24,447 nucleotides of DNA from Campylobacteraceae bacterium (GCA_027066355.1 JAMONW010000155.1:1-24447), one strand, 5' to 3'; shown: positions 1-8,825, counted from the first letter of the stretch. Translations and numbers: made by a program. Notes: generated from the letters alone by a model not told the origin.

Positions 1-514
1 CGCTACTATCTTCTAGGTATTGTCCTTTTGAATCAAATCTCTTTTTTTGATAAATTCCTTTAAATTCAACTAAGCTTTTTAGGGCATTTAAAATTGTATC
101 TTTAAATTTATATATTCCAATGCTATACCAAGTTATTAGATAGTATCCATTAAAATAATCTATGCTCAAGCCCCCTACTCCATCGCCTTCACCATTAAAT
201 ACTCTAAAAGCATTTGTATCTTTACTTTTATAAAAGTTGGCTCTATAATCTATAGCGCTTTTTATCTTTTGCTTAAAAAAGTTTAAATCTATTTGCTCTT
301 TTTTATTTTGCGTTAAAACCCAGCCATAACCTTTGTTTTGTCTGCCGTAGTAAGCTCTTGCTATAAAGTGATTTTTATTGTCAATTATATCGATAATTGC
401 GCCCTCATCTTTTAGAGTATTAATATTTTCTAAAGACTCTTTTGCAATTAAAGGGTAGCCATTTAAAAACTTCTGTTCATACTTTTTTGTAGCTTTTAAT
501 TTATATCTTTGCAT
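1..514 (-). CDS. Class I SAM-dependent rRNA methyltransferase, RlmI-like (N-terminal part, runs off window)
   Basis: The gene starts at the ATG complementary to 512-514 and is cut by the window edge after about 171 residues, so the catalytic SAM-binding half is not visible. The visible part begins MQRYKLKATKKYEQKF and contains FNGEGDGVGGLSIDYFNGYY. This is the linker motif between the N-terminal PUA-like domain and the methyltransferase domain in the RlmI/RlmK family, which modifies 23S rRNA (C5 of cytosine 1962 in E. coli). An AAGGAT ribosome binding site lies just upstream, and the start is 9 bp after the ycaO stop, so the two are probably co-transcribed. The family is reasonably sure. The exact rRNA target is inferred, because related members act on other positions. 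Confidence 0.75.
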   Translation of the reverse strand, partial: MQRYKLKATKKYEQKFLNGYPLIAKESLENINTLKDEGAIIDIIDNKNHFIARAYYGRQNKGYGWVLTQNKKEQIDLNFFKQKIKSAIDYRANFYKSKDTNAFRVFNGEGDGVGGLSIDYFNGYYLITWYSIGIYKFKDTILNALKSLVEFKGIYQKKRFDSKGQYLEDSS

Positions 515-523
515 CTTTTATCC

Positions 524-2131
524 TTAATAACCTGAGTTCAATGGTATATCATATATTTCTAATATATCTAAATACTCTTGTGCAAATGTTATATCTACTA
601 AATAACTTCTACCCTCTAAAATTTCAATTGCTTTGTTTAAAAGTTCCTCTCCAAAAAGCTCTATTAGTGGCTCTTTATAATCATTAAAATTTAAGTTTTG
701 ATTATTCATTTTGTAGAGTTCAACTAATAAAATATGCAACTTTTTATCACTATACTCTAAAAGCTCCATAGCATCATCTATCTCGCCTAGAAGTAGCAAA
801 AGTTGGGCTTTTAGCTCTCTTATATTAAAGCTATTTTCAAAAATTACTCCAATATACTCTCCTAGATTTATATTTTCATCTAAAAACTCAATTTTTTCAA
901 GTAAATCATTTGGATTTTTAGTTTTAAAATTTAAAACTAAATCTCTTATAAATTTACCTTGATTGCTATTGTTGTAAACTAAATCATCAACGGGATAAAC
1001 TTCACTAAGCCCAGGTATTAGCACTTGGCAAGAGTAGATGTTAAGATAGTTGTAATCTCTTATGTAAATCTCTTTGTCAAGATTGTAAATTAGATTTACA
1101 AGATATTTATGTTCATCATTTATTGAGTTGCCACTATAATTAAATGGAGTATATTTAAAACTCTTTTTACTACTTAACATCTGCATTGCAACTTTGCCAT
1201 TTGAGTCTATAAAGTGGGATTCTAAGTTAAAGCTAGATTTAACATAATCTAAATCGAATGTTGGTATCTCCAAATTTTTAAACTCTTTTGAAGTTCTGCC
1301 TTGAAGTAGCTCTGTTAGGGTTCTCTCTATTGCAACTTCTAGCTTTGGATGTGAACCAAAAGAGTAAAATATGGTTGAGTTTTTTTTGTCAATTAAAGAG
1401 ATTGCAACTACAGGGAATTTACCACCCAAAGAGGCATCTAAAATATCTATTTTGTAGCCTAAATTTTGAAGCTCTTTAATATCGCTAGTTATATTTTTAA
1501 ACTCTTTTATTAATCTATTTGGAATTGTTGGCAAAGAGTAGCCTTGTTTAATTATTGTAAATTTTGTGTAACGCTCTATTATTTCACAAATTGCCTGAAC
1601 TTGTGCCTCTTTTGGGGTGTTTCCAGTTGCTAAACCATTACTAGCGTAAAGATTGTGTAAAATATTTACAGGAAAATATATAGTTTCATTTGTAGCTAAT
1701 TTTTTAAATGGAAGAGCTATAATTTTATCAAAATTGTTGCTATTAAAATCTAGTAACGACTCTTTTGTAAGCTCACCATTTGGATTGTAAAACTCCTTTA
1801 ATTTTGGGTTTAAATAGTTGTCATTAAATTTAAAACTTTTTTGATCTAGTGAGTGTTTTTTATCTTCTAAATATATATCATTAAAAAAATTTTTTGTTTG
1901 AAGCCTCTCTATAAATTCACCCAAAGCACTAGCAGTTGCTGCCTCTTTTGAAGCTCCTTTGCCATTAGAAAAGAGCCTAGTTGGTGAATAAAGGAAGCTT
2001 AAATTAACCCAAAAACTATGCTTTAGTGGATTATAAAAAGAGCTAAATTTATACTCAATATTGCACCTTTTTAAGGCATTTTGCATTAATTTAATTGACT
2101 CACTTAAAGGTTTTGCTTTTGATTGATACAT
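524..2131 (-). CDS. ycaO: YcaO, accessory factor for ribosomal protein S12 methylthiolation
   Basis: This 535-residue protein closely follows E. coli YcaO along its length. It has FSNGKGASKEAATASALGEF (about 55-73), then an Ex3R in EFIERL, then NGLATGNTPKEAQVQAICE (about 165-183) followed by IIERY, and a C-terminal half with SHFIDS, IRDYNYLNIYSCQVLIPGLS and helical TPR-like repeats. The Glu/Arg/Gln residues around 72-76 and 179-187 belong to the ATP-binding site of the YcaO fold. It lacks the C-terminal PxPxP of azoline-forming YcaO enzymes, which fits the housekeeping type that helps RimO modify S12 rather than a peptide cyclodehydratase. It is about 50 residues shorter than the E. coli protein. 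rimO is not in the window. The downstream neighbour is an rRNA methyltransferase, so the pair looks like a ribosome-modification unit. Confidence 0.9.
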   Translation of the reverse strand: MYQSKAKPLSESIKLMQNALKRCNIEYKFSSFYNPLKHSFWVNLSFLYSPTRLFSNGKGASKEAATASALGEFIERLQTKNFFNDIYLEDKKHSLDQKSFKFNDNYLNPKLKEFYNPNGELTKESLLDFNSNNFDKIIALPFKKLATNETIYFPVNILHNLYASNGLATGNTPKEAQVQAICEIIERYTKFTIIKQGYSLPTIPNRLIKEFKNITSDIKELQNLGYKIDILDASLGGKFPVVAISLIDKKNSTIFYSFGSHPKLEVAIERTLTELLQGRTSKEFKNLEIPTFDLDYVKSSFNLESHFIDSNGKVAMQMLSSKKSFKYTPFNYSGNSINDEHKYLVNLIYNLDKEIYIRDYNYLNIYSCQVLIPGLSEVYPVDDLVYNNSNQGKFIRDLVLNFKTKNPNDLLEKIEFLDENINLGEYIGVIFENSFNIRELKAQLLLLLGEIDDAMELLEYSDKKLHILLVELYKMNNQNLNFNDYKEPLIELFGEELLNKAIEILEGRSYLVDITFAQEYLDILEIYDIPLNSGY

Positions 2132-2150
2132 TAATAATCTTTTTAGTCAA

Positions 2151-2156
2151 ATTATA
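2151..2156 (-). promoter_or_regulatory. -10 box of the ycaO promoter
   Basis: Minus-strand TATAAT lies 20 bp before the ycaO ATG, in the divergent gap between ycaO and waaC. No clear -35 hexamer is seen. The implied leader is short and the ribosome binding site (AAAGATT) is weak. Confidence 0.5.
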
Positions 2157-2168
2157 GCTACATTGTGA

Positions 2169-2174
2169 TAAAAT
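2169..2174 (+). promoter_or_regulatory. -10 box of the LPS operon promoter
   Basis: TAAAAT preceded by TGTGA sits 30 bp upstream of the waaC TTG start. It lies back to back with the ycaO promoter, only 12 bp away, so the two divergent promoters share one short control region (2132-2203). It is assigned by position and resemblance only. Confidence 0.4.
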
Positions 2175-2203
2175 TTGCCCTAATTGCTAGGGAAGGAGTA
2201 GGT

Positions 2204-3193
2204 TTGAGAGTTGCTATTGTAAAGCTATCGGCTATGGGTGATATAATTCATGCTATGGTTGCACTACAATTTATTAAACAAAGAGTGCCAAATTTGCAAA
2301 TTGATTGGATAGTTGAGAGTGCATTTGCTCCTATTTTAGAGAAAAATCGTGATATTGATAATATCTTAACACTAAATTTAAAAGCTATCAAAAAGAGTAA
2401 AAAAGCAATTTTTGATGAGATAAAGAGAGTAAAGAGTTATGCTAAAAATAGTTACGACTTAGTTATTGATGCCCAAGGGCTTATAAAATCTGCATTGACT
2501 TCAAAATTGCTTGGAAAAAGAGTTGCTGGATTTAGCAAAAGCTCAATTAGAGAGGGAGTGGCTTCATATTTTTATAATTTTAAAGTAGATATTGATTATG
2601 CAGCAAATACAATAGATAGAAATGTTAAAGTCATTGGTGAGCCTTTAGGGGTTAAAATTAATAAAGATGATATTTTAAACAAAGAGCCTTTTTTATTTTT
2701 TGAACCTAGCGCTAAAATAGAGCCTCTTTTAAGTAAAAATAGAAAAAATATAGTTTTTGTAATTGGTTCAACTTGGGAGAGTAGAAATTATCCAAAAGAG
2801 AAGTTTTTAGAGATTGCAAAGGCTCTAAAAGAGAGTATTTTAGTTGTTTGGGGTAATGAAGATGAGCATACAAAAGCTCTTTGGCTAGAGAGTAAAAGCA
2901 GATATATAAAAGCCGTGCCAAAGTTAAACTTAAATGAGTTAAAAGAGTTAATTGCCAAAAGTGATTTAACAATTGGAAATGATACAGGACCAACCCATAT
3001 GGCTTGGGGATTTAATCGCCCAAGTATAACTATTTTTGGACCAACACCAGTTAGCAGAGTCTATATAACAGATATTAACAAAGTTATAAAATCAAGCTCT
3101 AAAGTTAATCCATATAAATTAAATAAGCAAGATTTTTCTATTGGTGAAATTAATCCACAAGATATTGTTAGCATTGCTAAAGAGTTAATATAG
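2204..3193 (+). CDS. waaC: Lipopolysaccharide heptosyltransferase I
   Basis: WaaC transfers the first L-glycero-D-manno-heptose from ADP-heptose to Kdo in the LPS inner core, on the cytoplasmic face of the inner membrane. It is a GT9-family GT-B enzyme. The N-terminus RVAIVKLSAMGDIIHAM is the usual WaaC start, and FVIGSTWESRNYPKEKF and TIGNDTGPTHMAWGFNRPS form the ADP-heptose-binding C-terminal domain. I chose the TTG at 2204 because an AAGGAG ribosome binding site (2193-2198) precedes it by 5 nt and the protein then begins exactly where the family does, giving 329 residues. A longer reading from GTG 2165 would add 13 residues unlike WaaC and would run through the ribosome binding site. It is the first gene of the LPS operon. 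Confidence 0.93.
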   Translation: MRVAIVKLSAMGDIIHAMVALQFIKQRVPNLQIDWIVESAFAPILEKNRDIDNILTLNLKAIKKSKKAIFDEIKRVKSYAKNSYDLVIDAQGLIKSALTSKLLGKRVAGFSKSSIREGVASYFYNFKVDIDYAANTIDRNVKVIGEPLGVKINKDDILNKEPFLFFEPSAKIEPLLSKNRKNIVFVIGSTWESRNYPKEKFLEIAKALKESILVVWGNEDEHTKALWLESKSRYIKAVPKLNLNELKELIAKSDLTIGNDTGPTHMAWGFNRPSITIFGPTPVSRVYITDINKVIKSSSKVNPYKLNKQDFSIGEINPQDIVSIAKELI

Positions 3194-3199
3194 TATAAT
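3194..3199 (+). promoter_or_regulatory. Possible internal promoter (-10) before msbA
   Basis: TATAAT begins directly after the waaC stop codon and 22 bp before the msbA start. It may give msbA, an essential gene, its own transcription inside the operon. A chance match is quite possible in such AT-rich DNA. Confidence 0.35.
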
Positions 3200-3220
3200 T
3201 TACTCAAAAAAAGGCTATAT

Positions 3221-4930
3221 TTGGCTACTAAAAAATGGTATGGCTTAAAATTTTTATCTAAATATTTTAAGCAGTATAAAACTACTATTGTTTTTGCTTT
3301 AATCTCTATGGCTGGAGTAGCTATAACCTCAGCACTTACAGCTTATATTATGAAGCCTCTTTTAAATAATTTGTTTATTGAAAAAAATGAACAAATGCTC
3401 TATATGATACCGCTAATTATTATTTCAATTTTTAGTGCCAGAGGAGCTTTTAGATTTTTTAGCGCATATTTAAGTGAAAAAATTGGCGTTGAGATAACTC
3501 AAGATATTAGAGCAAAACTTTATGAAAAGATTTTAAATAGCAAAATGGATGCAATTGAACATAAAAGTTTAAGTGATATTAATACAAGAGTTATTGAAAC
3601 CGTATTAAATTTACATCAAATTATATCAAAAGCTATTCCAAAATATTTAATTGGATTTATGACAATTTTAGCTTTGGTTGCAACTATTTTATACTTGAAT
3701 TGGAGATTATCTCTTTTTGCTATTATTTTTGCAGTTATTGTAATTATACCTGTAAAAGTGCTTGGGAAAAGAGTAAAAAAACATGTTCATAAATCAGAAA
3801 GCTATGTAACAGAGCTTAACGAAAGAATTAATGAAACTTTTAACAACCTTGATATTGTAAAAGTTTACAATCAAGTTGACAATGAGAGAGTAAAATTTAG
3901 CAAATATTTAAAAGAGTATAAAAAAGCTCTACTTAAACTTGTAAAGTATCAAGAGTTAACTTCACCTTTGATGGAGTTTTTTGTATCTCTTTCTGTTGCT
4001 TCTGTTGTTTTTTTTGGTGGATATGAAGTTATTCACAACCGTATGAGTGTTGGTGATTTTTTTGCTTTTTTGACTGCTCTTATGATGCTTTATAGCCCCA
4101 TAAAAACAGTTACAAAATACTCTTTAGTAATTAATATGCTTGATGGCTACATTGATAGAGTTGAAAATATCTTAAATTTAGAGCAAGAGGATAATACAAA
4201 AGAGAGATTAAGTAGTGAAATTGAAGAGATAGAGTTTATAAACTGTTCTCTTAAAATAAAAGATAAAAAGATTTTAAATAACTTAAATTTTTCTATCAAA
4301 AGGGGAGAAACTATTGCAATAGTTGGAAAAACTGGTGCTGGTAAAAGCTCTATTTTAACTCTTTTATTTGGCTTTAAAGAACCAACAAGTGGTGATATTT
4401 TAATCAATAAAAAGAGTATTAAAGATATAAATTTACTATCTTTAAGAGAACAGATATCTTATGTAAATCAAGCTAGTGGAATTTTTAATATTAGCATAAA
4501 AGATAATATAATTTATGGTTTAGATTATGATGAACATAGATATAAAAGAGCTATTGAGTTGGCTCATTGTGAATTTATAGGCTCTTTTAAAGAGAGAGAT
4601 AACTTTATTGTTGGAGAAGGTGGCAAATTTTTATCTGGAGGGCAAAGGCAACGTATTGCACTAGCTCGTGCATTATATAAAGATGCACCACTATTTATTT
4701 TAGATGAAGCAACGAGTGCGCTTGATGCAAATACTGAAAGCTTAATTCAAGATAGCTTAGCTACAATTATGAAGCAAAAAACCACATTAATAATAGCACA
4801 TAGATTGCAAACTATAAAACAAGCAGATATTGTTATTGTTTTAAGTGAAGGAAAAATTGTTGCAAGTGGTGGATATGATGAAGTTAGCAAAACTAAAGAG
4901 TTTAAAAAGAATTTTGCACTAAAGGGTTAA
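3221..4930 (+). CDS. msbA: Lipid A / LPS core flippase, ABC transporter (MsbA type)
   Basis: This is a 569-residue half-transporter with an N-terminal six-helix membrane domain (about 20-300) fused to one ATPase domain (about 335-569). The ATPase shows Walker A GKTGAGKSS (about 368-376), the signature LSGGQRQRIALARAL (about 470), Walker B LFILDEATSALD (about 490) and the H-loop IIAHRLQT (about 525). The single polypeptide length and its place between waaC and waaF argue for MsbA, which flips lipid A-core across the inner membrane, rather than a peptide or drug exporter. The start is TTG at 3221 with an AAAGG-like ribosome binding site about 7 nt upstream. The next gene, waaF, begins 6 bp after its stop. 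Confidence 0.88.
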   Translation: MATKKWYGLKFLSKYFKQYKTTIVFALISMAGVAITSALTAYIMKPLLNNLFIEKNEQMLYMIPLIIISIFSARGAFRFFSAYLSEKIGVEITQDIRAKLYEKILNSKMDAIEHKSLSDINTRVIETVLNLHQIISKAIPKYLIGFMTILALVATILYLNWRLSLFAIIFAVIVIIPVKVLGKRVKKHVHKSESYVTELNERINETFNNLDIVKVYNQVDNERVKFSKYLKEYKKALLKLVKYQELTSPLMEFFVSLSVASVVFFGGYEVIHNRMSVGDFFAFLTALMMLYSPIKTVTKYSLVINMLDGYIDRVENILNLEQEDNTKERLSSEIEEIEFINCSLKIKDKKILNNLNFSIKRGETIAIVGKTGAGKSSILTLLFGFKEPTSGDILINKKSIKDINLLSLREQISYVNQASGIFNISIKDNIIYGLDYDEHRYKRAIELAHCEFIGSFKERDNFIVGEGGKFLSGGQRQRIALARALYKDAPLFILDEATSALDANTESLIQDSLATIMKQKTTLIIAHRLQTIKQADIVIVLSEGKIVASGGYDEVSKTKEFKKNFALKG

Positions 4931-4936
4931 AAGAGA

Positions 4937-5833
4937 ATGCATTTAATAATTGAACCACCAACTTGGCTAGGCGATGCAACAATGGCAAGTGGTGCAATAA
5001 AAAAGCTAATTAATGAACTAAAACCTAGCAAAGTTACACTCTTTGGAAGCATTACTTCAACTGCTCTCTTTCCAGAATATGAAGCAATTATAGATAAGCG
5101 AAATAATCGCTTAAAAAATTTTTTTAAAATGCCTAAAGCTGATATGTTTGTAAGCTTTAGAAGAAGTTTTTACTCTAAATTATTGCGTTTAAAAATTGGT
5201 GGTTACACTTTGGTTAAAAGTGGTAATGGACATTTATCAAAACAGTATAATGAGTATGTAGATAGTATTTTAAAGAAAGAGTTAGCTGAAGTTAAGCCTA
5301 CTTTGCCTTTTGAAGCAAAAATTTACAAAAAACCAACAGTTGGCATAAATCCTGGAGCTGCATTTGGAGCTGCCAAAAGATGGTATCCACAAGAGTTTGC
5401 AAAGGTTGCAAATAGTTTAAATGCCAATATTATTATCTTTGGAGGACCTGGTGAAGAGCTTATGGCAAAAGAGATAGAAGATAATTTAGATAATAGTGTA
5501 GAGTATGTTAATTTATGTGGAAAATTAAGCATTAAAGAGCTTTGCGAATATTTAGGAGGATTAGATTTATTAGTAACTAACGATAGTGGTCCTATGCATA
5601 TAGCAGCAAGTTATGGAGTAAAAGTTGTTGCTGTAATTGGACCAACAAGTTATAAGCATACATACCCATATAATACAGAGTATAAAATAGTTACAAAAAA
5701 TTTATATTGCGCACCTTGCCAAAAGAGAGTTTGCCCAATTAAAACTCATGAGTGCATGAAAGAGATAAAAGCAAAAGATGTTTTAAATGCAATTGAAGAG
5801 TTAGAACCAAAATTACTAAAGAAGGAAGTGTAG
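4937..5833 (+). CDS. waaF: Lipopolysaccharide heptosyltransferase II
   Basis: WaaF adds the second heptose of the inner core from ADP-heptose. The N-terminus IIEPPTWLGDATMASGAI matches the (P)xWLGDxxM motif that separates WaaF from WaaC. GINPGAAFGAAKRWYPQEF and VTNDSGPMHIAASYGVKVVA are the GT-B donor-binding motifs, and the C-terminal LYCAPCQKRVCP with HECM is the Cys-rich tail typical of WaaF. At 298 residues it is shorter than E. coli WaaF (about 348), but all motifs are present and both ends look natural. It lies immediately downstream of msbA and its stop codon shares one base with the next start (TAGTG). Confidence 0.92.
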   Translation: MHLIIEPPTWLGDATMASGAIKKLINELKPSKVTLFGSITSTALFPEYEAIIDKRNNRLKNFFKMPKADMFVSFRRSFYSKLLRLKIGGYTLVKSGNGHLSKQYNEYVDSILKKELAEVKPTLPFEAKIYKKPTVGINPGAAFGAAKRWYPQEFAKVANSLNANIIIFGGPGEELMAKEIEDNLDNSVEYVNLCGKLSIKELCEYLGGLDLLVTNDSGPMHIAASYGVKVVAVIGPTSYKHTYPYNTEYKIVTKNLYCAPCQKRVCPIKTHECMKEIKAKDVLNAIEELEPKLLKKEV

Positions 5834-7035
5834 TGTCGCCTAAAATAGATAATGCAAGAAAGATACTTTTGGGATTATATATATTTAGTATCCCTATTTC
5901 TGCTGCAATTAATAATATTCTATTTGGTTTTGTAATTCTATTTTGGATAATTTGGGGTGATAAAAAAGAGACACTTAAACTACTTAAAAATCCTTTAGTA
6001 GTTGCATTTTATACGCTTTTTGCAATATTTACTATAAGTATGCTTTGGAGTGATGATTTAAAGCAGGGATTGCTTATGCTAAAAAAGGAGATGTTTTATT
6101 TAGTTTTGCCAATTTTTATGAGTTTGGTAAAAAAAGAGGAGATAGATTTTTATCTAAAAAGTTTTTTAGCTGCAATGTTTATATCAGAACTCTCTTCATA
6201 TTTAATTTTCTTTAAAATTGTGCCTCCATTTTTACATGCAACACAATATGACCCAGTGCCATTTATGGGAGCAACAGGGCATATATCTTATAATCCAATG
6301 TTAGTTCTTTCTATATTTTTGCTTCTATATTTTTTCTTTAGAAAAGATAATAGCAGTTTATGGTTTAAGATAATATCAGCTATATTTATTTTAACAATGA
6401 CTATCAATTTATTTATAACAGGTGGAAGAGCTGGGCAAGTTGCGTTTTTCTTTGTTGCAATAGTTGCATTTATGCAGTTTTTTAAAGCCAATTTTAAAAC
6501 ATTTTTTATATCAATATTTGCAATAATAGCAATATTTTTTATAGCTTACAATAGTAGCACAATTTTTCATAATAGAGTTAATTTAGCAATACATGATGTT
6601 AAAACATTTAAACAAAATCCAAATACAAGTGTAGGTATGCGTCTTGCTAATTGGGAAAACTCTTTAAGACTTATAAAAAAACACCCTCTAACTGGTGCTG
6701 GTATTGGAGATTATAAAAAGGATTTAACTTACTATTTTAAAAAATATACGCCAAAGGCAGCTATATTACCTCAACCTCATAATATGTATCTTTTTGCTTG
6801 GGTTCATAGTGGTTTATTTGCACTTTTAGCACTACTATCTATTTTTGCTATAGAATTTAAAGGATATAGAGTTTTAAATGATGAATATAAGCCAATTAGA
6901 CTTATTTTACCAACTCTATTTTTAATAATTATGTTTAGTGAGTCTTATCTATCTGTGCATTTTACCAAAATATTATTTTTGATTTTTAGTGCTTTTTTAT
7001 TTAAAGAGTTAAATTTTAAAAAGCTAAAGGGTTAA
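5833..7035 (+). CDS. O-antigen ligase family membrane protein
   Basis: This 400-residue polytopic membrane protein has about 11-12 hydrophobic segments. The large periplasmic loop contains FITGGRAGQVAFFF, then SVGMRLANWENSLRLIKKHP, LTGAGIGDY and PQPHNMYLFAWVHSGL. The conserved Arg and His of this loop, and the overall layout, are those of the Wzy_C/WaaL family, which joins glycans to the lipid A-core at the periplasmic face. The start is GTG at 5833, overlapping the waaF stop by one base, with AAGGAA at 5822-5827. In an inner-core operon WaaL is the best reading. An O-antigen polymerase (Wzy) cannot be excluded from sequence alone. Confidence 0.8.
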   Translation: MSPKIDNARKILLGLYIFSIPISAAINNILFGFVILFWIIWGDKKETLKLLKNPLVVAFYTLFAIFTISMLWSDDLKQGLLMLKKEMFYLVLPIFMSLVKKEEIDFYLKSFLAAMFISELSSYLIFFKIVPPFLHATQYDPVPFMGATGHISYNPMLVLSIFLLLYFFFRKDNSSLWFKIISAIFILTMTINLFITGGRAGQVAFFFVAIVAFMQFFKANFKTFFISIFAIIAIFFIAYNSSTIFHNRVNLAIHDVKTFKQNPNTSVGMRLANWENSLRLIKKHPLTGAGIGDYKKDLTYYFKKYTPKAAILPQPHNMYLFAWVHSGLFALLALLSIFAIEFKGYRVLNDEYKPIRLILPTLFLIIMFSESYLSVHFTKILFLIFSAFLFKELNFKKLKG

Positions 7036-7038
7036 TAT

Positions 7039-7779
7039 TTGAACTATTGTGAATATGATTCAAACTATAAAGAGTTAGCTCTAAATATTGAAAATTTTTT
7101 TAGCAACTCTAAAAACTTACTATTTCAGGGTAGAAATAGCATTAAAATAGTAGAGTTTAATAGAAAAAAAGTTGCTATAAAATATTTTAAAATTCCAAAT
7201 TTTATAAATAAAATTGCTTATAGATTTTTTAGAGATTCAAAGGCAAAACGCTCATATAAAAATGCTAAAAAATTAATATATTTAGGTATAAATACACCAA
7301 AGCCTATTGCTTATGTAGAAAAACCAAAAGCTCTTTTTTTTGATAAAAGTTACTATATTTGTGAATTTTTTGATTACGATTTTGAGATAAGAGATGTTTT
7401 AAAAAGCTCTAATTTTAAAGATAGAGAAACTATTTTAAAAGAGTTTGTTAAATTTAGCTATAATTTACACAATTTAGGTGTTTATCATATAGATTACTCT
7501 CCAGGAAATGTTTTGATAAAAAGAGATAATAACTCTTATATCTTCTCAATTGTAGATGTAAATAGAATGAAATTTATAGATTTTAGCAATAGTTTACGTT
7601 TTAAAAATTTATCAAGATTCTCTACTTCAATAGAAGATTTAGAGTTTATAGCCAAAGAGTATGCAAAAATTTCTAGCATAGATGAGAATTTTGCTATTTT
7701 AGAGCTTAGAAAATATCACAATAAACATCAAGATTATCTTAAGAGAAAACAACTATTAAGAAAGTTAAAGGGTAAATAG
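7039..7779 (+). CDS. LPS core heptose/Kdo kinase-like protein (WaaP/InaA family)
   Basis: This 246-residue cytoplasmic protein has a minimal protein-kinase-like fold. The N-lobe Lys is in KVAIKYFKIP (K48), the catalytic loop is VYHIDYSPGNVLIK with H150, D152 and N157, and the metal-binding Asp is D173 in IVDVNRM. It matches the WaaP/Kdo-kinase/InaA group, which phosphorylates inner-core sugars. The N-lobe is basic and Tyr/Phe-rich, as is usual for these lipid-facing kinases. The start is TTG at 7039 with AAAGGG (7026-7031) upstream. It sits 3 bp after the ligase gene and shares one base with the next gene. The acceptor sugar (Kdo, HepI or HepII) cannot be told from sequence. Confidence 0.78.
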   Translation: MNYCEYDSNYKELALNIENFFSNSKNLLFQGRNSIKIVEFNRKKVAIKYFKIPNFINKIAYRFFRDSKAKRSYKNAKKLIYLGINTPKPIAYVEKPKALFFDKSYYICEFFDYDFEIRDVLKSSNFKDRETILKEFVKFSYNLHNLGVYHIDYSPGNVLIKRDNNSYIFSIVDVNRMKFIDFSNSLRFKNLSRFSTSIEDLEFIAKEYAKISSIDENFAILELRKYHNKHQDYLKRKQLLRKLKGK

Positions 7780-8825
7780 TGAAAGAACCATTTATTTGGG
7801 ATAACTACTCTGACCAACCATACCCTATAAAAGATAAAAAATATAAAAATTCACTTAGAGTAAAAAATCTATTTAACTATTTAAAAAACTTTATAACTAC
7901 ACTTTTACTCTTACCATTTATTATTATAGTAATGCCATTTACAAAGGCTAAAAAACTTCCAAATAAAAATTTTTATGGAATGGGAGTAGATATATCAAAA
8001 GGAGCTATTCAAAAAGAGTTAATTAATGAGCTTGGTATTAAAAATTTGTTAATTAGAGTTCCCTTATGGCATATTGATAGAGTAGATGAGTATATAGAGT
8101 TTGCAAAAAGTTTTGGCAGTGATAAAAATATTTTAATCAATATTTTACAAGATAGAGAGCATATAGAAGATTTAAAACTCTTAGAAAAAGATATAAATAT
8201 AATTTTTAATAAATTTCAAAATATAACTAATGAATTTCAAGTTGCAAATGCAATTAATAGAACAAAATGGGGCTTTTTTTCAGTTGATGAGTATTTAAAA
8301 TATTATGAAACTATACAAATTTTAAGAGATACTTGCTATCCAAATATTAAGTTAATAGGTTCTAGTGTAATAGATTTTGAACCACATATTACAATTAGAA
8401 CGCTATATAATTTATTTAAAGTTAGGTATGATATATTCTCTACACTACTTTATGTAGATAGAAGAGGAGCTCCAACAAATAAGCAAATGTTAATTTTTGA
8501 TACCAAAAGGAAGATTGATTTAATTTATACTATGGTTAAATTATCACCCAAAAGTAATAATTCAATATATATAACAGAGGTAAATTGGCCACTTAGTAAT
8601 ACTGCTCCTTATGCACCAACATCTGAAACAGAGTGTGTAAATCAAAAGAGTTATACAAAATATATGTTAGAGTTTTACAATATTGCAAAAGAAAGCAATA
8701 AAATCGATAGAGTATATTGGCACCAATTAATAGCACCTGGATATGGCTTGGTTGATAATAGAGATGGAATTAAAAAGAGAGAAGCATTTTATGAGTATAA
8801 AAGGATGATAAATGAAAATAATTAA
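7779..8825 (+). CDS. Membrane-anchored glycoside-hydrolase-like protein, acid/base Glu apparently missing
   Basis: This 348-residue protein has a single hydrophobic segment (about 35-55), which predicts a type II anchor with the rest in the periplasm. The soluble part starts FYGMGVDISKGAI and resembles a clan-A TIM-barrel glycoside hydrolase. It has LIRVPLWHIDRVDEY, FQVANAINRTKWGF after strand 4, ITEVNWPLSNT at strand 7 (nucleophile-like E267) and a C-terminal VYWHQLIAPGYGLVDNRDG. In active clan-A enzymes the residue after the Asn of strand 4 is the acid/base Glu. Here N157 is followed by A158, so a classical hydrolase mechanism is doubtful. GTG start at 7779 with AAAGGG upstream; it overlaps the next gene by 14 bp. 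Its substrate is unknown; context suggests LPS or periplasmic glycan. Confidence 0.6.
   Translation: MKEPFIWDNYSDQPYPIKDKKYKNSLRVKNLFNYLKNFITTLLLLPFIIIVMPFTKAKKLPNKNFYGMGVDISKGAIQKELINELGIKNLLIRVPLWHIDRVDEYIEFAKSFGSDKNILINILQDREHIEDLKLLEKDINIIFNKFQNITNEFQVANAINRTKWGFFSVDEYLKYYETIQILRDTCYPNIKLIGSSVIDFEPHITIRTLYNLFKVRYDIFSTLLYVDRRGAPTNKQMLIFDTKRKIDLIYTMVKLSPKSNNSIYITEVNWPLSNTAPYAPTSETECVNQKSYTKYMLEFYNIAKESNKIDRVYWHQLIAPGYGLVDNRDGIKKREAFYEYKRMINENN

Noticed and set aside
524..2131. YcaO as part of a thiazole/oxazole-modified peptide (RiPP) cluster
   Set aside because: The protein tracks E. coli YcaO throughout, lacks a C-terminal PxPxP, and no precursor peptide, E1-like partner, dehydrogenase or exporter is nearby.
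2165..2203. Upstream GTG start for waaC
   Set aside because: The extra 13 residues do not look like WaaC and would be encoded across the strong ribosome binding site of the TTG start at 2204.
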